A DNA stretch of 64,000 nucleotides from assembly GCA_949282385.1 (NCBI GenBank), contig CASDOP010000008.1, positions 1 through 64,000 on the forward strand. The letters are read 5' to 3'. Source of the stretch: an uncultured Clostridia bacterium (lineage in GTDB: Bacteria; Bacillota; Clostridia; Christensenellales; Borkfalkiaceae). Made by a program: the position numbers and the translations under genes. A model generated the notes under the pieces. That model did no database searches and was not told the DNA's origin. It worked only from the letters and a program-made list of their open reading frames with translations. Of the stretch, positions 43,838-54,200 are shown piece after piece. Positions within the stretch are counted from its first letter, which is position 1. Each line of letters begins with the position of its first letter.

Positions 43838-44671
43838 ATGAACGTTGAAGAATTGCTCAAAGAACTTAATTTTCAGCCGATAGGCGAGGCAAACGGCATA
43901 ATAAAGCGCGTCAAAGGCATACTGTCCAACAGCAAGCCCAATCCCGAAAAATTGTTCGTGGCGGAGGGTATATGGCTGGCGGGAATGTGCCTTAAATTCG
44001 ATACGCCGATAGAAACGCTCATAGTCTGCCCCGAGCACGTGCGCACACCCGAAGTCATGGCGCTCATACGCAACCTTTCGGAGCGCACGCCCCTGCGTTT
44101 TTCCGTATCTGCAAAAACTTACGAAAAAATTTCGGAAAAAGGTCAGCCCGACGGCATAATGGCTCTTGCGGCTCTTCCCAGGCGCAACCTTGCCGATTTC
44201 AACCCCTCGGGCAAGGCTGTAATTTTAATAATCGACGGCGTCGAAATTCCGGGCAATGCCGGCACTATGCTGCGCATGGCGGACGGCGCGGGCGCGGACG
44301 GAGTGTTCTTCTGCAACCGCAAAGTCAGAATGACGCATCCCAAACTCATAAAATCGAGCCAGGGCGCAATTTTAACCGTACCAACGTTTGAATTCGGTTC
44401 GGTCGCCGAGTGCAGAGTCTGGCTCGAAGCGCACGGCTTTACAATCTATCTCGCCGATACGCGCGCCGAAAGATTTTACTATGACGAGCCTTTCGGCAAA
44501 AACGCCGCCCTCGTGGTTGGCAGCGAAAGGTACGGCATCGCAAGAGAGTGGTACGACGGCGATTACAGCATGATTGCCATTCCCATGCTCGGCAAGTGCG
44601 ACAGCCTCAACGTTGGCGTGGCTGCAACTGTACTTACCTACGAGGCGTGCATAAAAAATAAACTTAAATAA
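43838..44671 (+). CDS. SpoU/TrmH-family RNA 2'-O-methyltransferase
   Basis: 277 residues. An N-terminal substrate-binding domain (about 1-100) precedes the SPOUT knot: IIDGVEIPGNAGTMLRMADGAGADGVFFC (motif 1), VVGSERYGIAREWY (motif 2) and IPMLGKCDSLNVGVAATVLTYEA (motif 3), which bind S-adenosylmethionine. Members methylate ribose in rRNA or tRNA; the target base cannot be read from sequence. Between the PPC gene and ppa with short gaps. Confidence 0.9.
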   Translation: MNVEELLKELNFQPIGEANGIIKRVKGILSNSKPNPEKLFVAEGIWLAGMCLKFDTPIETLIVCPEHVRTPEVMALIRNLSERTPLRFSVSAKTYEKISEKGQPDGIMALAALPRRNLADFNPSGKAVILIIDGVEIPGNAGTMLRMADGAGADGVFFCNRKVRMTHPKLIKSSQGAILTVPTFEFGSVAECRVWLEAHGFTIYLADTRAERFYYDEPFGKNAALVVGSERYGIAREWYDGDYSMIAIPMLGKCDSLNVGVAATVLTYEACIKNKLK

Positions 44672-44698
44672 CCGCTCCGCGGTTTCACGGAGAATAAA

Positions 44699-45250
44699 AT
44701 GAATATCTGGCACGACATTGACAAGAGCCGCATAACTTCACGTCTTTTTGAAGCCCTTATAGAAATTCCCAAAGGCTGCAAGACAAAGTACGAACTCGAC
44801 AAACAGACGGGATTTTTAAGAATGGACAGGGTGCTGTATACATCCACGGTATATCCCGCAAACTACGGCTTTATACCGCGCACGCTCGCCGAGGACGGCG
44901 ACCCGCTGGACGTGCTGGTGCTGTGTTCGGACGGGGTTTATCCCATGACGCTCGTTACCTGCCGCCCCATAGGCGTAATAAAGATGGTGGATAACGGCGA
45001 ATACGACGAAAAGATAATCGCCGTACCCGTGAGCGATCCCAATTATAAAGATTATCAGGACATACGCGCTCTGCCTGCGCACATTTTCGACGAAATGATG
45101 CACTTTTTCGAGGTCTACAAATATCTCGAGCAGAAAGTTACGCGCGTAAACGAAATCTGCGACAGGGAAGAAGCCGTCGCCGTGATAGATAAGTGCATAA
45201 ATAAATACGAAGATAATTTCGGTTGCCGTACGGGCAAGACCGATATTTAA
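44699..45250 (+). CDS. ppa: Inorganic pyrophosphatase (family I)
   Basis: 183 residues. The family I signature is EDGDPLDVLVL (Asp ligands for Mg), with IEIPKGCKTKYELDKQTG, YPANYGFIPRTLA and GEYDEKIIAVP. It hydrolyses PPi. In an organism with PPi-dependent PFK, which uses PPi as energy donor, a soluble pyrophosphatase would need control. ATG 44699 follows CACGGAG. Followed by a strong terminator. Confidence 0.95.
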   Translation: MNIWHDIDKSRITSRLFEALIEIPKGCKTKYELDKQTGFLRMDRVLYTSTVYPANYGFIPRTLAEDGDPLDVLVLCSDGVYPMTLVTCRPIGVIKMVDNGEYDEKIIAVPVSDPNYKDYQDIRALPAHIFDEMMHFFEVYKYLEQKVTRVNEICDREEAVAVIDKCINKYEDNFGCRTGKTDI

Positions 45251-45289
45251 AATTGCTTTGAATAATATTTAAAGGCGCAAGGCGTCAAG

Positions 45290-45335
45290 GCGCGGCGGGC
45301 AAAGTTCTTTAAAACTTTGCCCGCCGCGCTTATTT
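45290..45335 (+). terminator. Terminator after ppa
   Basis: A 17-bp stem (45290-45306 with 45313-45329), followed by TTATTT. One of the longest stems in the window. Confidence 0.85.
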
Positions 45336-45417
45336 ATAGGAAAAAGTGACAAAAAATACATAAAATGCTACAAAAATGTAGTGTTTTGTCTCTTAAATCA
45401 CCATTTTAAGACGGGGC

Positions 45418-45446
45418 TTGATTTTTATGCGCAGTCATGCTATAAT
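45418..45446 (+). promoter_or_regulatory. Promoter of helD-like gene
   Basis: TTGATT (45418-45423), 17 bp, TATAAT (45441-45446); leader about 37 bases without a clear ribosome site. Confidence 0.85.
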
Positions 45447-45489
45447 AATATGAACGGTTTGAGCGTTAAGAAAAAACCGCAACGTATAT

Positions 45490-47862
45490 ATGGCAGATTT
45501 AAAGCAACTCAAAAAATTAATAAGTCCTTCCAAAGAGACGGATAAAAACTTTTATCTCGACCTTCTGGACGAAGAAAAGCAGACGCGCTGCGAGGAAGAG
45601 CACCTCGGGGCGGTTCTTCTCATGCTCAAAATCGTATATGTAAAGAAGTATCTCGACAAAATCGCAGCCTGCGTCAGGGAGAGGGACGAACTTCAGTCTT
45701 CGCCCGACTACACCGCCGAAAAATACAGGCAGGTTTTGGAGCTGAACGCGCAGATTGCGGGTTACAGGCGGCAGATAGACAGCTATAAATGCTTTTTCAC
45801 CGAAACTTATTTCGCCCGCATGGACCTTTTCGACGATAATGACGGCTATAACAGTTATTACATCGGCAAAAAGGGCGACGAAGCGCTGGAAATAGTCGAT
45901 TGGCGCGCGCCGCTCGCCAGAAAGTATTACCAGAAGAGCCGCCTCAACTTTTCGATAAACGAGTTCAATTACAAACTCATTCTGCGCAGGGCTTTAAGGG
46001 TGCATAACGGCAAACTTGCGGGTTTCCAGAACGAATATCTTTCGCTCGGCGATTATCTCACCAAGGAGGAGATAGGCGGCAGGGACGAGTCTGTCATTTT
46101 CGACCCGTTTTTAAAGGATATTTTAAAGAGCCGAAAGGAAAAGCAGGAAATCTGCGACATAATAGAGACCATTCAGGAAAAACAGTACGAAATTATAACC
46201 GCGCCCGAAAATGCGCAGTTTGTCGTGCAGGGCGTGGCTGGTTCGGGAAAAACTATGATAATGCTCCACAGGTTGTCATATCTCATGTACAATAACGAGA
46301 GCATAAAACCTTCCAACGTCCTCGTCATCACGCCTTCGGACAGTTTCAATGCGTTCATAGACGAACTTGCCCAGGTGCTGGAGCTGGAAAAAGTTAAGAC
46401 GACAACGCTCGACAACTATTTTCTTGTCATGCTCAAAAACCAGGGTATAGACATATCGGGCAAAGTTGATTATCATATGCAGGTAAACAGCGAATATCTT
46501 AATTACGTGTATTCGCCTCGCTTTGTTGCAGACATAAACAAAAAACTTTCCAAAATTTTCGACAGTGTGCGTTCCATGCTCTCGCGCGAAAACGGAAGCG
46601 AACTCATCGACGGAGTGGCTTCGTCCTGCGAAAGACAGATAAGGGAATACGAACACATCAAAAACGCCTCGCTGAGGGTGAGGAGGTGCGTGCTCGGAGA
46701 AATAAAGGAAAAGCGCGACGGCGGGCTTTATTATACCAAGCAGATGCGCGCGCTCTTCAACTGCGTTTACGAGGTCAAAGACTTCCTCGCCGTCAACGTC
46801 GGCGACGCAAGGATGAACGGCTATTTCTATTTTTACAAGCAGTTCTTGTCCTTCTACAAATCGCTCAGGTTTATCCGCCGCTACGGCGAAAAAATCTGCC
46901 TTACGGCGATAGAAGATCTGCGCTCGCTGCATGCGACAGTAGAAAAGGAAATAGTTGATTTAAAGCGCTATAAAATAATAGTCGCGGGCAAGGAAGAGTT
47001 CACTTACGCCGAAAGAATTTCAAAGCGCGAGGAGCTTAAAAACGAGATTGATGCGGCAATATCCCGCATCGAACGCATTCTTTCGGATTTTTCGGTTACT
47101 TTCGATTTTGCGGAAGTTGCTCACGGTGAAGGCTATCTCGTGCGTATAGGAAAGTGCGAAGACACGGTTGACATCGCGCGTTTCTTCTATAAGGAGACGG
47201 TAAAAAACATAAAGGCTAAATACGGCGTGTCCAACAAGGTGTTCTGCAGGGCGGATATTTATTGCCTGTGCGCCCTTCTGTGCGCGCTGGGCTATAACCT
47301 TTCTCCTAAGTATTCTTTCGTCTTTGTGGACGAGGCGCAGGATATTTCCCCCGCAGAGTACGAAATTTTAAAAAAAGTAAATTCTGAGGCGTGTTTCAAC
47401 GTCTTCGGCGACCTCAAACAGAACATAACGCCTTTCCGCGGCGTGAGCGACTGGTCGCAGCTCGGTTACGAGGTTTACGACATAACCCGCAATTACCGCA
47501 ATACCAACCAGATAGTCGATTACGTCTCCGCCAATCTGGGAATAGACATGCAGCCCGTCGGGCTTTCCGGCGAAGAGGTGGAAAAAATCGCGCCCAAGAG
47601 CATAGGAAGGTATCTTTCGGACAAAAAAGGTCTGCGCGCCGTAATAACTTCGGAAGCCAACCTGCAATCATATACGCGCAAGGCTTATAACGTCGTTCGG
47701 CAAACGGGCGTCATTTCCAAAAAGAAGATAAACATCATGACGGTCTACGAGAGCAAGGGCTTGGAATTCACCGCCGTAGCCGTCGTCGACGGCGATATGT
47801 CCGTCAATGAAAAATATATCGCTTACACAAGGGCGCTCAAAGAACTTGCCGTTATTAATTGA
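45490..47862 (+). CDS. helD: HelD-like UvrD-family ATPase
   Basis: 790 residues. A long N-terminal coiled-coil arm (about 30-110) and the EIVDWRAPLARKYY stretch are typical of HelD. SF1A motifs follow: VVQGVAGSGKTMIMLHRL (Walker A, about 244-262), FVFVDEAQDISPAEYEIL (motif II), FGDLKQNITPFRG (III) and MTVYESKGLEFTAVAVVDGD (V). A large insert lies between. HelD binds RNA polymerase and releases it from stalled complexes. Alone under its own promoter; the next gene has a separate ribosome site 97 bases on. Confidence 0.85.
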   Translation: MADLKQLKKLISPSKETDKNFYLDLLDEEKQTRCEEEHLGAVLLMLKIVYVKKYLDKIAACVRERDELQSSPDYTAEKYRQVLELNAQIAGYRRQIDSYKCFFTETYFARMDLFDDNDGYNSYYIGKKGDEALEIVDWRAPLARKYYQKSRLNFSINEFNYKLILRRALRVHNGKLAGFQNEYLSLGDYLTKEEIGGRDESVIFDPFLKDILKSRKEKQEICDIIETIQEKQYEIITAPENAQFVVQGVAGSGKTMIMLHRLSYLMYNNESIKPSNVLVITPSDSFNAFIDELAQVLELEKVKTTTLDNYFLVMLKNQGIDISGKVDYHMQVNSEYLNYVYSPRFVADINKKLSKIFDSVRSMLSRENGSELIDGVASSCERQIREYEHIKNASLRVRRCVLGEIKEKRDGGLYYTKQMRALFNCVYEVKDFLAVNVGDARMNGYFYFYKQFLSFYKSLRFIRRYGEKICLTAIEDLRSLHATVEKEIVDLKRYKIIVAGKEEFTYAERISKREELKNEIDAAISRIERILSDFSVTFDFAEVAHGEGYLVRIGKCEDTVDIARFFYKETVKNIKAKYGVSNKVFCRADIYCLCALLCALGYNLSPKYSFVFVDEAQDISPAEYEILKKVNSEACFNVFGDLKQNITPFRGVSDWSQLGYEVYDITRNYRNTNQIVDYVSANLGIDMQPVGLSGEEVEKIAPKSIGRYLSDKKGLRAVITSEANLQSYTRKAYNVVRQTGVISKKKINIMTVYESKGLEFTAVAVVDGDMSVNEKYIAYTRALKELAVIN

Positions 47863-47958
47863 ACGACGATTAAGCGACATTTTGTCGAAAAAAGATAGAC
47901 TAAACAAATTTTATATGATAATATAAAAGCGTTAAAACAAATACGAGGGGAAAAGACA

Positions 47959-48810
47959 ATGGACGAAAGCAATCGCGAAAAAGAAAACATTCAGATTTGT
48001 TATTGCGGGAATAAAAACGTCTTTCCCCAGATTTTGCTTTCCGTACTGTCGATAATCAGACACACGGAAAATCCCGTAACCATCCGAATTTTTACCATGG
48101 ACCTTACGGACGTAAACCAAGCGTTCACGCCCATTTCCGAAAATCAGCTGAACATTATAAAGGAAGTTCTTCGCAGAAAGAACGAAAAGAGCGACGCAGT
48201 CCTCGTCGACGCGGGAGAAGAATACCGCATAAGCCTCGTCGGGGGCAAAAACGAGAAAGGATTTTATACGCCCTACGCGTTGCTTCGTCTGCTTTTCGAT
48301 AAGTACGACCTTCCCGATAAACTTATTTACCTCGATACCGACACGATGTGTTGCGGCGACATAGTAAAGCTTTGGAAATACGACATAGAAGATTACGAGT
48401 TCGGTGCGGTGAAGGACAAGGAAGGGTCTTTCTGGATAAACAAAAATTATTGCAACAGCGGCGTGCTTTTGATGAATATGGATCGTTGCCGCAGAACAGA
48501 CCTTCTTGGCAGGGTGCGCGACAAGGTTATGAACCGCAGAATGTTTATGCCCGACCAGAGTTCTTTAAACAAACTCGCAAAAAGAAAACTTTACCTTCCG
48601 AGGGCGTTCAACGAACAGAGGGAAATACGTCCCGATACCGTAATAAAGCATTTCTGTCGCGGCATGAAGTGGTACGGTCCGTTTTTCAAACTGTACAATT
48701 ACAAGCAGACGGACAGGGAGAACGTACATAACAAGCTGAAAATATTCTGTTTCGACGACATTTACGAAGAATACGACAGGCTCGCCGAGCAATATGATTT
48801 CGCAAAATAA
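47959..48810 (+). CDS. Glycosyltransferase family 8 protein
   Basis: 283 residues. GT-A fold with the DxD motif in LIYLDTDTMCCGDI, plus YTPYALLRLLFDKY before it and YCNSGVLLMNMDRCR and DQSSLNKLAK after it, all typical of GT8 enzymes that transfer Glc or Gal to surface glycans. The C-terminal HFCRGMKWYGPFFKLYN is the GT8 'H-x-x-G-x-x-K-P-W' region in modified form. The start follows GAGGGGAAA. No other envelope-glycan genes are beside it. Confidence 0.88.
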   Translation: MDESNREKENIQICYCGNKNVFPQILLSVLSIIRHTENPVTIRIFTMDLTDVNQAFTPISENQLNIIKEVLRRKNEKSDAVLVDAGEEYRISLVGGKNEKGFYTPYALLRLLFDKYDLPDKLIYLDTDTMCCGDIVKLWKYDIEDYEFGAVKDKEGSFWINKNYCNSGVLLMNMDRCRRTDLLGRVRDKVMNRRMFMPDQSSLNKLAKRKLYLPRAFNEQREIRPDTVIKHFCRGMKWYGPFFKLYNYKQTDRENVHNKLKIFCFDDIYEEYDRLAEQYDFAK

Positions 48811-48834
48811 TTAACTCAGTTCGGAATAAAATAT

Positions 48835-49800
48835 ATGCAGAAAGAATACGCACTTGAAATTAAAAATCTGACAAAATCATACGGCAAAGTAAAGGCTGTC
48901 AACGACATTTCGTTCAATGTAACCAAGGGCAGCCTCTTTGCTTTTCTCGGCGTCAACGGCGCAGGCAAATCGACTACTATAAACATAATCTGTTCCATAC
49001 TCGATAAGGACGCCGGCACGATTATCGTCGACGGCAAAAACCTCGACGAAGCGCCCATAGACATAAAAAGGCAGATAGGCATCGTCTTTCAGACGTCGGT
49101 ACTCGACAAAGAGCTTACCGTTTTGCAGAATTTGCAGATACGCACGGCTTTTTACAGCATAGACAAAAAGCAGAAAGCCGAAAACATAAAGGACATAATA
49201 GAACTTTTAGAGCTCGGTCCCATCTTAAAGCGCCCCGTAAAAAATCTCAGCGGCGGACAGATGCGCAGGGTGGATATAGCGAGGGCGATGGTTCACCGTC
49301 CCAAACTGCTCATTCTTGATGAGCCGACAACGGGACTTGACCCCAAAAACAGGCAGGCGGTGTGGTCGCTCATAGATAAAATAAGGAACGAAACGGGCAT
49401 GACCGTTTTTCTCACTACCCATTATCTGGAGGAAGCCGAGCTTGCTACGGACGTCGTAATAATGGATAAGGGGCAGATTATAGCCCGCGGAACGCCCAAC
49501 GAGCTTAAAAACGCATATTCTTTCGACGTTCTCGTAAGTTACATGCCCGCGAGCGATAAGTTTGAAAAGTCGCTAAAAAAAGACGGCTACGAATTTTCTT
49601 ACGACGGGGAACAGTCGGCTTACCGCATAAAAATAGCCGATACGGCTTCGGCTAAAAAACTCATTGCAGACTATCCCGAATATACGGGCGACATAGAGAT
49701 TTTAAAGGGAAAAATGGACGACGTTTTCCTCAACGTAACGGGCAGGGATATGACTGTTGCGCAGGAAGAAGGCGCGGAGGAAGAAAATGCTCAGGACTAA
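48835..49800 (+). CDS. ABC transporter ATP-binding protein (DrrA/CcmA type)
   Basis: 321 residues. ATPase motifs: LGVNGAGKSTTINIIC (Walker A, about 38-53), NLSGGQMRRVDIARAM (signature), LLILDEPTTGLDP (Walker B) and LTTHYLEEAE (H-loop). A C-terminal extension of about 90 residues follows, as in drug or polysaccharide exporters of the DrrA group. It pairs with the permease whose start lies 14 bases inside its 3' end. Substrate unknown. Confidence 0.92.
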   Translation: MQKEYALEIKNLTKSYGKVKAVNDISFNVTKGSLFAFLGVNGAGKSTTINIICSILDKDAGTIIVDGKNLDEAPIDIKRQIGIVFQTSVLDKELTVLQNLQIRTAFYSIDKKQKAENIKDIIELLELGPILKRPVKNLSGGQMRRVDIARAMVHRPKLLILDEPTTGLDPKNRQAVWSLIDKIRNETGMTVFLTTHYLEEAELATDVVIMDKGQIIARGTPNELKNAYSFDVLVSYMPASDKFEKSLKKDGYEFSYDGEQSAYRIKIADTASAKKLIADYPEYTGDIEILKGKMDDVFLNVTGRDMTVAQEEGAEEENAQD

Positions 49801-50803
49801 GCAGAATTATTTCGAGCAGCTTAAAAGTCTCACAAAGAGGCATCTGCTCGTATTCATAAACAATCGCATGCGCGTCTTTTATACGATGATGGTGCCTTTC
49901 ATCATTTTCGTAATTTATATCTTTTTCCTGCGCGACCTCGAACTTATGACCATAGAGCCGGTGCTCGAAAAATACGGACTTTCGGCTAGCGACAAAAAAC
50001 TCATGTCGTACGTCTACACGCTCATAGATTCTTGGATGCTCAGCGGAATTATAGCAATGTGTACCATAACCGTGTCGCTCCAGATAAATACGATTACCGT
50101 AAGCGACAAGGAAAACGGCATAAACCGCGACTTTGCGTCCTCGCCCGTTTCTTCAAATATTTTAATACTCAGCTATTTCCTTTCAAACTTCATAATAACT
50201 TTTGCGGTATGTTTTATATTCCTCGCGGCATGCTTTATTTATCTTGCTTGCCTCGGCGAACTTATAATGACATTTTCGTCAATAGTTTCCATTCTCGGCG
50301 TGCTTATTTATTCGACAATAAACTCCGTTCTCTTCACGGTGTTTATCTGTTCGTTTATTTCGCACGATTCCACCATGGCGAGCATAATAACAATATTTTC
50401 TACGGCGATAGGCTTCCTCATCGGCGCATATATGCCCCTTTTCATGATGCCTTATGCCGTTCAGTACCTCTGCGGCTTCGTCCCCGGAACTTACTGCTGC
50501 GCGCTGTTCAGGTATGCGTTCATGTCTGACGCCATCGCCGAGATGACCAACTATGTTGTAGGCATAATGCCGGGTTCGGGCGCAGAACTCATGAACCAGC
50601 TCACAAGCAATTTCGGCTACAATCTCGACTTTTTCGGGCATATAGTAACCCCGCCTTATCAGGCGCTCGCGATAACTATATTTACCGTTATTCTCGTCGT
50701 TCTCAACGTTCTGTTCGGACAAAAGCTGACGGCGGTAATCGGCGGAATGTCCAAAAAGATATTTTCCAGAAAGAAAAAAGATGTGCAGGAAAAGAAGGAC
50801 TGA
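49787..50803 (+). CDS. ABC-2 type transporter permease
   Basis: 338 residues. Six transmembrane helices in ABC-2 order (about 30-50, 95-115, 135-165, 172-200, 208-230, 295-318), with a long loop after the first helix and DFASSPVSSNILILSYFLSNFI as the coupling region. ATG 49787 (MLRTKQNYFEQL) has GGAGG 6 bases upstream and overlaps the ATPase gene by 14 bases. It exports a substrate that cannot be inferred. A terminator follows at 50871. Confidence 0.9.
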   Translation: MLRTKQNYFEQLKSLTKRHLLVFINNRMRVFYTMMVPFIIFVIYIFFLRDLELMTIEPVLEKYGLSASDKKLMSYVYTLIDSWMLSGIIAMCTITVSLQINTITVSDKENGINRDFASSPVSSNILILSYFLSNFIITFAVCFIFLAACFIYLACLGELIMTFSSIVSILGVLIYSTINSVLFTVFICSFISHDSTMASIITIFSTAIGFLIGAYMPLFMMPYAVQYLCGFVPGTYCCALFRYAFMSDAIAEMTNYVVGIMPGSGAELMNQLTSNFGYNLDFFGHIVTPPYQALAITIFTVILVVLNVLFGQKLTAVIGGMSKKIFSRKKKDVQEKKD

Positions 50804-50870
50804 CCTTATTTAATTTGCTGATTGGCACGGATATATGTGCCGTTCAATCTTAAAAAAAATGATAATAATG

Positions 50871-50903
50871 GGCGCGGTTGCTTTGGCAACCGCGCCAAAT
50901 TTT
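50871..50903 (+). terminator. Terminator of ABC exporter operon
   Basis: GGCGCGGTTGC (about 50871-50881) pairs with GCAACCGCGCC (50886-50896), followed by AAATTTTATTC. Confidence 0.8.
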
Positions 50904-51170
50904 ATTCTTAAGCGGTGAATTTTAAATCGCGGCAATTTAAGTTTTTTTATTTCAGCTTTTCTGTGTTCTGTAGTTCAGATTTGCGACGTTTTCAAAGTAT
51001 AGCGTCCATTGTCAATGCGTGTGTATTTTTATGGCTTAATTGATTTTTTCTTTCGCGTCTGGCGCTTTTGGGCTTTTATTGTCGATAAAAGCCTTAAAAA
51101 CGCGCAAAAAATAGTCATATTTTGTCGCGGTTAAAGTTAAAAACTTTAAAGTGCAAATTTTTTGCGTCCC
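50904..51170. other. AT-rich intergenic region with perfect hairpin
   Basis: No gene is supported here. The only structure of note is GGCTTTTAT-TGTCG-ATAAAAGCC (51071-51093), a perfect 9-bp stem, and a smaller AAAGTT/AACTTT stem near 51133-51150. Neither has a T run on the plus strand. Function unknown. Confidence 0.5.
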
Positions 51171-51175
51171 AAAGA

Positions 51176-51204
51176 TTGTATATCGCCGATATTTGTGGTA
51201 TAAT
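51176..51204 (+). promoter_or_regulatory. Promoter of giant helicase gene
   Basis: TTGTAT (51176-51181), 17 bp, TATAAT (51199-51204); leader about 27 bases, with CGGGGA before ATG 51238. Confidence 0.75.
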
Positions 51205-51237
51205 CGAAAGGTAAATAATTACAATCGGGGAACAGAT

Positions 51238-54200
51238 ATGCCAGCAAACAAAAACACAAAGCCACAACTTGACGCGATAGAACTCGACGGCGAACTTTTA
51301 AACGCCGTGTCCTATGCCGCGTATTTCAACAGAATTCCGCTGTTCACCACATTCCGCGTTTACAACAACGGGGAAGACGACATTGAAAATATCACCATAA
51401 GCGTTTCGGGCGACTGCGCGCTCATCATGCCCGCGCAGATCAACCTTCCCGTCATACCTGCAAGCAGCAGCACGGAAGTAAAATCGCCCAACCTTCTCAA
51501 CCCCAAATTCCTCGCCGACCTTCAGCAGGCGGAAGAACACAAAGTGTTCGTCAACGTCGCCTGCGGCAAGAAGGAAATAGGCTCAATTTCGGCAGACGTT
51601 ACCGCCCTTCCCATGGATACGTGGAGCGGTATTTCGGGGCATACCGAAATGCTTTCCGCGCACGTCAGACCCAAACTTCCCGACTGTCAGAAAGTACTCG
51701 CCGAGGCGGGGCTTCAGCTCAAAACATGGGGCTTTTCACAGGAATTTTCGGGCTATGCGGGCAACGATAAAAACGCCGTGCGCGGCGCGCTCGCTTCCAT
51801 CTTTTCGGCTATAAGAAACCTCAACATAGAGAGAGGGGCGGAGAGCGATATATCCGGTATCGTGCAGATAGGCAACGTAAGCGACATCGTCGAAGCGAGG
51901 GTGGCAACGCCCATAGCAATGGCGTGCTTTGCAGCTTCCTGCCTCGAAGCTGCCAAACTCAATCCGGTCATCGTTCTCGGCAAAACCAAGCTCGGCGTGG
52001 GCGTATGGCTGTATGAAAGCTGCTTTACCGCCACATTGCAGGACGATATGTCGGTTGTAGAAAGATACGTCGCCGACGGCGTCAATAACCTCGCAATCGT
52101 CGACGTGGACGACCTTTTCGCGCATAAAAACGCAAGTTTTACCACTGCGGCGGCGCACTTTGTTTCCGCGCTCAACGCAAAGAAATTCGAAGGCTGTCTG
52201 GACATAAAGCGTTGCCGCATAGGCGGCGTGTTCCCCATGCCCATAAAAGTAAAAAACGGTTCTTCGTACGAAATTCTCGGCGACAGACAGTTTTCCTACG
52301 ACGAGCGTCCCAAGGACATAATCGATGCCGACAAACTCGACCTCGGCAGAAGCGCTTCCAAGGATAAAAACTGGGAAAGGCGCCTGCTCGATTTGTCGCT
52401 CAAGAACAATCTTCTCGCGTTCAGGTACCGCAGGGACTGCATTCATCTTTTAACGTGCGACGCGGCGTCCTTCCTCGAAAAACTTGGCGACAGGGACAAG
52501 CTCGTCATACAGCCCAATGCCAACACGCTCGAAACGGCGCTCTACTTCGGCGGAGGTCAGAAACTCAAAACGCTTTCCGAACTTATAAACATTGAACTCG
52601 GACAGGGCATAGTCCGCTCATATACCCGCGGCGAAAGCCTGCTCGAGAACGCGACTACGCTCATAAGAAAGGCTCGTTCCACGCAGGAAGAAGTGGGAGC
52701 AAACACGCTTTTCCTCGCAATAGGTTTCCTCAAATGGAAGTCGGGCGACGAAAGCGAATTCAAGTATGCGCCCCTCGTCTTAATGCCCGTCAGCCTCAAA
52801 AAGACAAAAACTCAGGGCATAGAGGCGGAGCTTGGCGAAGATTTCCACGTAAATACCACCCTTCTGGAATTTTTGAAGGGTCAGTTCGGCATAGACATAA
52901 GGGGACTTGAAGACAAAAACTTAAAGCCGCTCGAAATTTTAGCCGTTATCCGCTCCAAGACTGCCAACATGAAGGGCTGGATGGTCTTCGAGGATATTTA
53001 TATCGCGCAGTTCACTTTCGCGCGCTACGCCATGTGGTCGGACGTAAAGAACAATATGCCCGTCTACAGGAACAACGCGCTGATAATGAGCCTTCTGACC
53101 AATTCCAACAGGCTGGGCGAAAACAAACTTGCGGGCGTGAGCGAGGACGACAGCAACCCTCTTGAAATACTTACGCCCCTTCCATGCGATTCCTCGCAGT
53201 ACGCCGCCGTGTCGGAATCGGCAAAGGGTACGACATTCGTTCTTCACGGACCTCCCGGAACGGGCAAGAGCCAGACGATAACAAACATAATCGCCAACGC
53301 CGTGGACGCGGGCAAGCGCGTTCTGTTCGTCGCGGAAAAGCAGGCGGCGCTCGACGTCGTTAAAAAGCGTCTGGACGAGATAGGCATAGGCGAATTCTGC
53401 CTTGAAATGCACTCCGGCAAGACGACAAGCAAGAGCGAAGTTGCCCATTCCATAGAAAAAACTCTGTCGCTGACGGACGATTTCACGGACGAAAAGTTCA
53501 TTGCGTGCGCGCAGAAGATAGAGGAGGACAGGGCTCAGCTCAAAAAGCCGCTTGCGGCGCTTCACAAAAAACGCCGTCTGGGCGTTTCGGTGTACGAGGG
53601 CATAATTTATTATCTTCAGAACAAGAACGCGCCCGAACTCGTAAACATAGAGTCAACTTTCTATGACCGCCTCACGGCAAAGAAGCTTGCCGAGTGCGAA
53701 AACATGCTTTTAACCGCTCAGGCAGCCGCCAAGGAATGCGGCGGCGTCTACCGTTCGCCGTTTGCCGGCGTAAATATTTCCGTCTGCAACGAAAGCGTGC
53801 TTGCCTCCGTGCTCTGCTCGGCGGAAGTCGTGCTTGCGGAGCTTAAGCACCTCAAAAATTATCTCGGACTTTTCCTCGATACGTTCAATCAGAAAATTTC
53901 GGCTTTCACTTCAAAAAAGCTCGAAAATCTCATTGAAATCGCCACGGTGCTCAAGGAGGACAGGCTTAAAAACTTTTTCAGCTGCGACGAGAGTGATTTT
54001 TACGTATTCTATAACGCCAACCTGCGCTACGACGCGGAGGTCAACAACTGGCTTACCCGTTTCAAAACGCTGCCCGACATCGGAAAACTTGCCGACGATA
54101 TAGACAGCGAAATTGAAAACTGGGGCGAAAATTACCGCTCGTCCAAGGTGCTTTTGGCAGTTATCAAAAAGATAAACCGCTGCTCGCGCACGCCGCTTGC

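Noticed and set aside
45450..45545. ATG just after the -10 box of the helD promoter, as a fourth leaderless start
   Set aside because: It is only three bases after the -10 box, in a different frame from HelD, and gives a short peptide overlapping the real gene.
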